Below, piece after piece: positions 1 to 4,896 of a stretch of 6,185 nucleotides of DNA; the first letter of the stretch is position 1; each line of letters opens with the position of its first letter. The notes below the pieces were generated by a model, which worked only from the letters and a program-made list of their open reading frames with translations, did not search any database and was not told the DNA's origin. Source of the stretch: Thermoplasmata archaeon (GTDB taxonomy: Archaea > Thermoplasmatota > Thermoplasmata > Lutacidiplasmatales > UBA184). A program made the translations under genes and the position numbers. The stretch lies in contig JASHQN010000090.1 of NCBI GenBank assembly GCA_030039135.1, forward strand, positions 1 through 6,185, given 5' to 3'.

Positions 1-751
1 TGAGGGCGGTGAACAGCCGGATCGCGTAGGAAAGCGTGGCCGAGCCGACCTTCTCCCCGCGGTAGAGCAGGCGGAGGACGTAGGCGAGGGCGCCGGCCAT
101 GACCGCGCTAGCGAACGCCGCGGTCCAGATCGCCCAATCGACTCCCGGAATGGTGGGAGGGGAAGCGACCATCGCGATCGGCTGGACGGCGAGCAGCCAT
201 CGGACGTGTCGGGGAAACTGTCGGGAAAGCATCGCGAGCGTGAGCGCCATTTCGAGGGCCATGGGGAAGACGAACCAAGGTGAGACGAGAACGAGCTCGA
301 CCAGCCGGGGGACCCCACCGCCCCCGATCCAGACCGGCCCACCGGCGGCCCGCTGGAAGGTCCATCCCATGAGGAACTCGTTGACGATCACCGTCGCAAG
401 GACCGCGGCGCCGAACATCCGCTGGCGCGCGATGGGGGCCGGCGTGTACGAACTTCCCCCGATTTGCGAGGCGCGTGCCTCCCGGAGGAATTCGAAGAAG
501 ACGAGGAGGACGCTCGCGGACATCACTCCGCTCGCCACCCACAGGCCCTCGACGAGCCCCGTGGTGCTCGGAGCGACGAAGTAGAGCGCCGCTCCCAGCA
601 GCATACCGGTCATCATCAGGAGCAAGAACAGCACCGCGATCGCTCGCAGCCGGGTCCGTGCGAGCGCCCCCCACTTCAACAACCCGCCCGTGGCTGCGAC
701 CATCGCCACGGCGACGGCGCTCAGCACCGCAACACCAGCGAGCGAGACCAT
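1..751 (-). CDS. Multi-pass membrane protein, unknown family (3' end beyond left edge)
   Basis: Translating the minus strand from ATG at 751 gives 250 residues with no stop up to the window edge, so the C-terminus is missing. I do not recognise the family. The product is strongly hydrophobic, with about six to eight likely membrane helices near residues 3-25, 36-60, 66-89, 111-130, 150-175, 183-198 and 205-229, and possibly one starting near 237. Arg-rich loops (ARTRLR near 31-36, REAR near 90-93, ARQR near 108-111, SRQFPRHVR near 176-184) separate them, as expected for cytoplasmic loops. A Gly-rich turn (WIGGGG, 141-146) precedes helix 5. No catalytic or transporter motif was seen. ATG 751 is chosen because the frame just upstream has no other ATG or GTG, although it has no stop there either. 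It is divergent from the hydrolase at 942. Plus-strand open frames over this region are compositional shadows. Sure it is a membrane protein gene; function unknown. Confidence 0.8.
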   Translation of the reverse strand, partial: MVSLAGVAVLSAVAVAMVAATGGLLKWGALARTRLRAIAVLFLLLMMTGMLLGAALYFVAPSTTGLVEGLWVASGVMSASVLLVFFEFLREARASQIGGSSYTPAPIARQRMFGAAVLATVIVNEFLMGWTFQRAAGGPVWIGGGGVPRLVELVLVSPWFVFPMALEMALTLAMLSRQFPRHVRWLLAVQPIAMVASPPTIPGVDWAIWTAAFASAVMAGALAYVLRLLYRGEKVGSATLSYAIRLFTAL

Positions 752-793
752 CGGAAGGCTCTCGGTGAGGCCCAGCCCGTGAGAGGACTTGAA

Positions 794-816
794 ACCGCCA
801 CCCTGGGGCTGGCGGT
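794..816. repeat. Perfect 7-bp inverted repeat with 9-base spacer
   Basis: ACCGCCA at 794-800 is mirrored by TGGCGGT at 810-816, separated by nine bases. The left arm abuts the candidate minus-strand TATA element at 787-794, so the repeat would lie over the BRE side of that promoter. This is a position where a dimeric regulator could act on the membrane protein gene. It could equally form an RNA hairpin or be a chance repeat in GC-rich DNA. Confidence 0.45.
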
Positions 817-929
817 GAAAGCCAGTTCCGAGGGCTCCTCTCGGTGGTCGATCGCCGTGGGCCGTTCGGTGGGACCCTCGGTCTCAAGTACCGAACCACG
901 ATGGCGCCGGCGCGCTCGAGCTCCTCGGC

Positions 930-934
930 GGGAG
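930..934 (+). promoter_or_regulatory. Shine-Dalgarno site of the hydrolase gene
   Basis: GGGAG lies seven bases before the ATG at 942, a good match in sequence and spacing to the 16S anti-SD. It fixes the start of the hydrolase. It is the only well-placed SD among the gene starts visible in this window. Confidence 0.65.
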
Positions 935-941
935 AAGAAGA

Positions 942-1763
942 ATGCCGGTATACGTTACGAAGGACAAGGAGCAGCTCTACTACAAAGACTGGGGAAGCGG
1001 GCAGCCCATCGTGTTCAGCCACGGTTGGCCCTTGACCTCCGACGCCTGGGAGGATCAGATGCTCTTCCTGGCGTCCCAAGGGTACCGATGCGTCGCTCAT
1101 GATCGGCGCGGGCACGGACGCTCCTCTCAGCCCTGGAACGGGAACGACATGGACACGTACGCCGACGACCTCGCGGGCCTGACGTCGTATCTCGACCTGC
1201 ACAACTCCGTGCACGTGGGCCACTCCACGGGCGGCGGCGAGGTCGCGAGGTACATCGCGCGACACGGATCGAAGCGGGTGGCCAAGGCCGTGCTGATCGC
1301 GGCGGTGCCGCCCATCATGCTGAAGACGAAGGCCAACCCCGGGGGACTACCGATCGAGGTCTTCGACCAGTTGCGGGCGGGCGTCCACGCCGACCGCTCC
1401 CAGTTCTTCAAGGACTTGAGCGCTCCGTTCTACGGAGCGAACCGGCCCGGGTCCAAGGTGTCGCAGGGTCTTCGAGACTCGTTCTGGCTCCAGGGCATGA
1501 TGGCGGGCCACAAGGCGGTCTACGACTGCATCAAGCAGTTCTCCGAGACGGACTTCACCGAGGACCTGAAGAAGATCGACGTGCCGACGCTGCTCATTCA
1601 CGGGGACGACGACCAGATCGTGCCGATCGCCGATTCCTCGATGCTCTCGGCCAAGTTGATCAAGAAGGCCACACTCAAGGTCATTCCCGGGGCCCCACAC
1701 GGCCTCTGCTCGACCCTCAAGGATCTGATCAATCAGGAGCTGCTCGCCTTCATCAAGGGGTAA
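942..1763 (+). CDS. Alpha/beta hydrolase, cofactor-free haloperoxidase/arylesterase type
   Basis: The 273-residue product matches the usual length (about 270-280) of the non-heme chloroperoxidase / aryl esterase family. These cytoplasmic serine hydrolases cleave small esters and, with peroxide and a carboxylic acid, make peracids that can halogenate substrates. Visible landmarks are the oxyanion-hole motif SHGWP (26-30), a DRRGHGRS strand-turn (54-61), the nucleophile elbow GHSTGG with Ser95, the acid in GDDDQIVP (Asp224 fits GxxDxxxP), and the base in APHG (His253). The catalytic triad is therefore complete. Residue 30 is Pro, as in the perhydrolase/haloperoxidase members, where the related Pseudomonas esterase has Leu. 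The start is supported by an SD at 930-934 and by the normal family N-terminus. The gene is divergent from the membrane protein and convergent with the reductase. Natural substrate cannot be told from sequence; chlorination in vivo is doubtful for this family. Confidence 0.93.
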   Translation: MPVYVTKDKEQLYYKDWGSGQPIVFSHGWPLTSDAWEDQMLFLASQGYRCVAHDRRGHGRSSQPWNGNDMDTYADDLAGLTSYLDLHNSVHVGHSTGGGEVARYIARHGSKRVAKAVLIAAVPPIMLKTKANPGGLPIEVFDQLRAGVHADRSQFFKDLSAPFYGANRPGSKVSQGLRDSFWLQGMMAGHKAVYDCIKQFSETDFTEDLKKIDVPTLLIHGDDDQIVPIADSSMLSAKLIKKATLKVIPGAPHGLCSTLKDLINQELLAFIKG

Positions 1764-1975
1764 TCCCCGCTCTGGGTGACCTTCGAGTTCGGAACGGGCC
1801 CAATCCCCGTACAAGGTTCCACTGCGCCGGCGTCAACACGAGACGCTCCGCGGTAATGGGCCGGCCGTTCCCAGTATCTGACGAACCTCCGGTTAGCGAA
1901 TCCGCGTGCGCCCTCGGTCGAACGGATCGGATCGAGGTGGTGGACGGACGAGGAAAGGCTGGGTGCACTCTCGCT
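1764..1975. other. Convergent intergenic gap, no clear terminator
   Basis: This gap lies between the 3' ends of the hydrolase and the reductase. I saw no T-run, strong hairpin or RNA gene. Two weak self-complementary spots exist: GGGG/CCCC flanking TAAT across the hydrolase stop (1757-1768), and GGAAC (1791-1795) with GTTCC (1816-1820) separated by 20 bases. Neither is convincing as a terminator. Short open frames here have no recognisable content. Confidence 0.5.
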
Positions 1976-2992
1976 CTACGGCATCTGCCGGTCCGCCGTC
2001 TGCTGCTCCTCGGCCCTCTTGTCGTAAGGGTACGTGACGTACAACTCGCTCGCCCGGTCGAGCGCAGACACCTGGTCCTGGCTCAGCGACCAGCCCGTCG
2101 ACCCGATGTTCTCTGAGAGCTGATCGAGGTTCCTCGCACCGATGATCGGCGCGGTGACGCCGGGCCGAGACAGGACCCAGTTCAGCGCTACCTGGGCCAT
2201 CGTCTTCCCGGTCTCCTTGGCGACGGCCTCGACGGAATCCACGATCCGCTTCGCCCTCGCGTTCTCGAACCGGTTCGCATAGAACTCGAGGTCCTTCGCA
2301 TCTGCGATGCGAGTACCGCTCGGAGGTGAGCGGACGCCGTCCCGATACTTCCCCGACAGGAAGCCGCCGGCGAGCGGGCTCCACGGCAGCACCGCGATCT
2401 GCTCCGCGAGGCACATCGGAATGAGCTCGAACTCCGTGGCGCGTGCGTAGAGGCTGTACTGGGGCTGGAGGCTCACCGGTTCGTGCCATCCTCGCGACCG
2501 GCACAGCTGGAGCACCCTTTCGAACTGCCAGGCACGGTAGTTGCTGATCCCCACGTACCGCACCAGCCCGTCTTCCGTCAAGCGGTGGAGGGTCCCGAAC
2601 GTCTCCTCGAGCGGTGTCAGCGGGTCCCAGGCGTGCACCTGGAGGAGGTCGACGTAATCGGTCTGTAGGCGACGCAGGCTCTCGTGGACCGCCCGGAGCA
2701 GGTGCTTTCGGGAGAGTCCGAGGTCGTTCGCGCCCTCGGCCGTCCGAAATCGAGCCTTCGTGGCCAAGACGGTTTCCTCCCGATCGCGATGGGCCAGCCA
2801 CGTACCCAGGATCGTTTCCGATTTACCCGACGAGTAGACGTTCGCGGTGTCCAGGAAGTTGCCGCCGGCCTCCGCGAACCGGTCCAGCAGGCGATGCCCG
2901 CCCTCCTCGTCGACCTGCCAACCGAAGGTCATCGTCCCCAGGCAAAGTTCGCTGACCAGTATGCCCGTGCGTCCGAGTTTCTTGAGCTGCAT
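1976..2992 (-). CDS. Aldo/keto reductase (NADPH-dependent oxidoreductase)
   Basis: The 338-residue product is a full-length AKR-superfamily TIM barrel, a cytoplasmic enzyme that reduces aldehydes or ketones with NAD(P)H. The N-terminus MQLKKLGRTG..VSELCLGTMTFG is the typical family opening and fixes the start. The catalytic tetrad is intact: Asp48 and Tyr53 in FLDTANVY, Lys79 in LATKA, His120 in LQVHAWD. Other family landmarks are GISNY (148-152), LPWSPLAGGFLSGKY (202-216) and the cofactor-binding segment APIIGARNLDQL (281-292). It resembles the bacterial/archaeal YajO-like and potassium-channel-beta-like branch rather than the eukaryotic AKR1 type. No SD precedes the ATG; a TATA-like element about 20-28 bases upstream suggests a leaderless message. 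It is divergent from the MEDS gene. Substrate is not predictable. The open frames on both strands overlapping it are shadows. Confidence 0.95.
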   Translation of the reverse strand: MQLKKLGRTGILVSELCLGTMTFGWQVDEEGGHRLLDRFAEAGGNFLDTANVYSSGKSETILGTWLAHRDREETVLATKARFRTAEGANDLGLSRKHLLRAVHESLRRLQTDYVDLLQVHAWDPLTPLEETFGTLHRLTEDGLVRYVGISNYRAWQFERVLQLCRSRGWHEPVSLQPQYSLYARATEFELIPMCLAEQIAVLPWSPLAGGFLSGKYRDGVRSPPSGTRIADAKDLEFYANRFENARAKRIVDSVEAVAKETGKTMAQVALNWVLSRPGVTAPIIGARNLDQLSENIGSTGWSLSQDQVSALDRASELYVTYPYDKRAEEQQTADRQMP

Positions 2993-3010
2993 CGCTGGGG
3001 AAGGTCGCGC

Positions 3011-3020
3011 CAGATAATCA
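3011..3020 (-). promoter_or_regulatory. Candidate TATA box of the reductase gene
   Basis: Read on the minus strand this is TGATTATCTG, the most AT-rich spot upstream of the reductase ATG at 2992. Its centre is about 24 bases from the ATG, so an archaeal polymerase would start within a base or two of the A of ATG, a leaderless arrangement. That agrees with the lack of any SD. The match to the TATA consensus is weak. Confidence 0.4.
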
Positions 3021-3052
3021 CGGTTCCACGAGGCCGTAGCTCAGTTCGCGCG

Positions 3053-3072
3053 CGGCGGCTTGTCGGCCGCCG
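3053..3072. repeat. GC hairpin in the divergent promoter region
   Basis: CGGCGGC (3053-3059) pairs perfectly with GCCGCCG (3066-3072) around a six-base loop. It lies between the reductase and MEDS promoters, upstream of both candidate TATA boxes, so it could be an operator or a structural element. In GC-rich DNA a 7-bp match can arise by chance. Confidence 0.35.
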
Positions 3073-3150
3073 GAACTCTCGGCATGGGTGGAGCCCAGGG
3101 CGCTCGTGGGGCCGCGCCGGCCGAATTGTCGTGCTGCCCGCGTCAAAGGG

Positions 3151-3158
3151 TTTATCAA
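3151..3158 (+). promoter_or_regulatory. Candidate TATA box of the MEDS gene
   Basis: TTTATCAA is preceded by a purine-rich CAAAGGG (3144-3150) that could serve as BRE. It is the best archaeal TATA match in the window. Start of transcription would fall about 25 bases on, near 3181, leaving a leader of roughly 10 bases before the ATG at 3191. This supports that ATG although the reading frame is open far upstream. A GGAGG at 3161-3165 is 25 bases from the ATG and would not be in such a transcript. Confidence 0.55.
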
Positions 3159-3168
3159 TCGGAGGAAC

Positions 3169-3178
3169 GAAATATTTC
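3169..3178. repeat. AT-rich 10-bp perfect palindrome
   Basis: GAAATATTTC is its own reverse complement. It sits between the candidate TATA box (3151-3158) and the MEDS start codon, next to the predicted transcription start. AT-rich sequence is scarce in this region, so a repressor operator or an alternative TATA element is possible. As a TATA box it would place the start inside the gene, so an operator is the better guess. Confidence 0.35.
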
Positions 3179-3190
3179 CGTCTGAACGTC

Positions 3191-3910
3191 ATGCCGGAGG
3201 TACTCCCCGACCCTCGGCAATTGCCGCAGGGCTCGCACTGCGTCAGCTTCCACTCGACGCGCGACGAAGCCGCGCATAACGCGATCTCGTTCCTCGCCGG
3301 AACGCCGGCCGGCCAGGCCGCTTCCTACTGGGTCCCTGACCCTCGGACCGCCGGGCAGTACCGCCAGCGGCTGGCGATCGAGTTCCCGGACCACGTCGGC
3401 TGCGTCGCGGTGCTTCCCCGCGAACAGGTCGAGCCGGTGGGAGGCAAGCTGCGACCCGTGAACGAGGTCCGATCGTTCCTCCACGAGCACCCCGAGGGCG
3501 TGACGGCCGCGGGCGAGACGCTCTCGACGTACCTCACGGCCGATAACGTTCCCGAGCACCTCGAGTACGAGTCCTGGTTCCAGGAGCAGCCCCTGGGGGA
3601 CTCGCGCTTTCTCTGCCCCTACGATCTTCGCAGGATCCCGCCGGACATGGCCCCTCAGGTCCTGCGAGAACTCGGTGCCCACCACACGCACGTGGTGCTT
3701 TCCCCGTCGCGGGACGCAGGAGTCCGGCTGCTCCAGCTGTTCGTGTTCTGGACGATCGACGAGATCCCCGAGCCGCTCGAAGGGACCCTCGGCTGGGCGT
3801 GGAAGAGCGCCCTGGTCGATCTTGAGAAGGCCTCTCGCGAGCTCGAGCTGACCTCGAAGGGCGAGGGGGTCGTGCGCGACTGGAGCACGACCGCCGTCGT
3901 CGATTGGTGA
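3191..3910 (+). CDS. MEDS-like sensory domain protein
   Basis: The 239-residue soluble protein resembles the MEDS domain (methanogen/methylotroph DcmR sensory domain), proposed in the literature to sense small hydrocarbon derivatives in signalling proteins. Matching features are the opening HCVSFHSTRDEA (16-27), a helix and GTPAGQAASYWVPDP (37-51), a central TLSTYL segment (110-115), and the late YESWF...RFLCPYDLRRIP block (126-150) followed by LRELGAHHTHVVLSP (158-172). No kinase, DNA-binding or output domain follows; residues 173-239 add strand-like and helical segments ending VVDW. It may therefore be a stand-alone sensor. ATG 3191 is chosen because it lies just before the homology and about 10 bases after the predicted transcription start. 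The KaiC-like ATPase follows on the same strand, suggesting a sensor-ATPase pair. Family call is by pattern only; a profile search could place it differently. Confidence 0.75.
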   Translation: MPEVLPDPRQLPQGSHCVSFHSTRDEAAHNAISFLAGTPAGQAASYWVPDPRTAGQYRQRLAIEFPDHVGCVAVLPREQVEPVGGKLRPVNEVRSFLHEHPEGVTAAGETLSTYLTADNVPEHLEYESWFQEQPLGDSRFLCPYDLRRIPPDMAPQVLRELGAHHTHVVLSPSRDAGVRLLQLFVFWTIDEIPEPLEGTLGWAWKSALVDLEKASRELELTSKGEGVVRDWSTTAVVDW

Positions 3911-4074
3911 GCTGCTCGTCCGCCGAAACTACTTGAAGCGGGCGCGTCCATCGGCCCTACGCGGCGAAAGCGCCGAACATCCCGGCCGAGGGAGGATCCA
4001 CCGCGTCCGCGACCGAGTCCCTGGAGGTCTCTTCCCCCGCCCGCGTTTCGACGGGGAACCGCTCGCTCGACGCC
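3907..4074 (+). other. Probable 5' coding extension of the ATPase, broken by TGA at 3934
   Basis: In the ATPase frame, codons 3937-4074 are open with mostly G/C third positions and end in RVSTGNRSLDA, the canonical start of KaiC-type domains just before MLQGG. The ATG at 4075 alone would lose it. No ATG, GTG or TTG lies in this frame between 3937 and 4074; only a CTG at 4021 could serve. Going further up, TGA at 3934-3936 blocks the frame. Beyond it, GTG at 3907 overlaps the MEDS stop as GTGA, a usual coupling geometry, and would encode nine residues before that TGA. A TTG at 3933 in another frame is a second option needing a frameshift. A weak AT-rich spot, AAACTACTT (3926-3934), might be a promoter. 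Confidence 0.6.
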
Positions 4075-4896
4075 ATGCTCCAGGGGGGGCTCCTCGGTGG
4101 CCGTCCGTATCTGCTCGCGGGTCCCGCGGGATCCGGGAAGACGACGCTCGCGCTCGAGTTCCTCTGCGAGGGCATCCGGCGGGGCGAACGCAGCCTCCTC
4201 GTCACGCTCGAGGAACCGCCGAACGAGTGTCGGTCCAACCACCACGGGTTCGGCCCCGACCTCGAGCGCGTCGAGGTGTTCGACGCCATCCCGGACGTGA
4301 TGCACTACGAGCGGGTCCCGTTCAAGGACATCTCGATGGTCCGCGAGGTCCTTCCGTTCGGCCGCGTCCCCTGGCTGATCCGACGCACGCCTGAGCTCAC
4401 GGGCGTCGAGGTCACGATCGCCGCGCTCGAACAGATCCTCCGCACCGAGGTCGCGCGCTGCGGCTACTCCCGCGTCGTGATCGATTCGCTCACCGCGCTC
4501 CAGTACTTCTGCATGAAAGGGATCGACGAGATCGACGGCGCGCGCTCGTTCCTCCGGTTCCTCTCCGACCTCAAGGTCACGACCTTCCTCACCGTCGAGT
4601 CGCCCGCCGACGACATCGCGTCCGCGGAACGGATGCTGGCGCGGGGAGAGATCCGGCTCTTCCGCTGGGACCGGGATCGCTCCACCGTACGTGCGATCGG
4701 GATCGAGAAGTTCCGAGGCAGCGGGCACGACATCCGTCTTCACCCCTACCGGATCGGGCCGACCGGCCTCGACATTGAGCTCGCGCTCACGATCTCCCGC
4801 CGGGGCACGGTCCGGCGGCGCGCAGAACATACCGGACTGGCCGGCCACGATCGGGCCAGAACGGGACACGGCGGGGGCCCTTCGCTATCGCAGTGA
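4075..4896 (+). CDS. KaiC/RAD55-like RecA-superfamily ATPase, single domain
   Basis: From ATG 4075 the product is 273 residues, a cytoplasmic P-loop ATPase of the KaiC/GvpD/RAD55 group that acts in signalling or regulation in archaea rather than recombination. Walker A is GPAGSGKT (16-23). The paired glutamates of KaiC-type ATPases are Glu46-Glu47 in VTLEEPP. Walker B is RVVIDSLTAL (133-142) with Asp137. The C-terminal block IEKFRGSGHDIRLHPYRIGPTGLDI (210-234) is typical of the family. PFKDISMVREVLPFG and RTPELTGVEVTIAALEQ are segments I associate with Thermoplasmatota members. There is one RecA domain only, unlike the double-domain circadian KaiC. The true N-terminus very likely lies upstream (see 3907-4074), since the conserved TGNRSLDAML strand begins before this ATG. 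The last 30 or so residues are Arg/Gly-rich and outside the domain, and their codons overlap the neighbouring minus-strand gene by 12 bases. Partner may be the MEDS protein just upstream. Confidence 0.92.
   Translation: MLQGGLLGGRPYLLAGPAGSGKTTLALEFLCEGIRRGERSLLVTLEEPPNECRSNHHGFGPDLERVEVFDAIPDVMHYERVPFKDISMVREVLPFGRVPWLIRRTPELTGVEVTIAALEQILRTEVARCGYSRVVIDSLTALQYFCMKGIDEIDGARSFLRFLSDLKVTTFLTVESPADDIASAERMLARGEIRLFRWDRDRSTVRAIGIEKFRGSGHDIRLHPYRIGPTGLDIELALTISRRGTVRRRAEHTGLAGHDRARTGHGGGPSLSQ

Larger units (their letters stand above)
752..941. promoter_or_regulatory. Divergent intergenic region, candidate promoters both ways
   Basis: This gap separates the starts of the membrane protein (minus) and the hydrolase (plus), so it should hold both promoters. 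The AT-richest spots are TTTCAAGT on the minus strand (complement of 787-794) and TCTCAAGTA on the plus strand (882-890). If each is a weak archaeal TATA box, transcription would begin about 25 bases further on, near 764 (minus) and 913 (plus), giving leaders of roughly 13 and 29 bases. Both share the core TCAAGT. Neither is close to the TTTAWATA consensus, so this is a positional guess. Confidence 0.35.

Noticed and set aside
108..1265. Minus-strand open frame of 385 codons over the membrane protein and the hydrolase start
   Set aside because: Composition is Arg/Pro/Gly-rich and it runs across two divergent genes that have clear family or topology signals in other frames.
1757..1820. Possible terminator hairpins after the hydrolase
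   Set aside because: Stems are only 4-5 bp, one has a 20-base loop, and no T-run follows.
1893..2801. Minus-strand open frame of about 300 codons overlapping the reductase in another frame
   Set aside because: Low-complexity Arg/Pro/Gly translation; the reductase frame has an intact catalytic tetrad and full family length.
3036..3110. GTAGCTCAG resembling the D-arm start of a tRNA
   Set aside because: No acceptor stem, anticodon arm or GTTCRA T-loop could be folded downstream, and the same segment forms a simple GC hairpin.
2684..3190. Upstream extension of the MEDS reading frame
   Set aside because: It is antisense to the reductase, lacks recognisable content, and lies upstream of the likely promoter at 3151-3158.
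3908..3936. TGA reassigned as a sense codon, which would rescue the ATPase N-terminus
   Set aside because: TGA ends both the MEDS and ATPase genes where sensible stops are expected; reading through the MEDS stop gives Arg/Pro-rich sequence of no family character.
3655..4869. Long minus-strand open frame of about 400 codons opposite the MEDS and ATPase genes
   Set aside because: It is Arg/Glu/Asp/Gly-rich with no domain pattern and mirrors two well-supported genes; long antisense frames are expected in GC-rich coding DNA.
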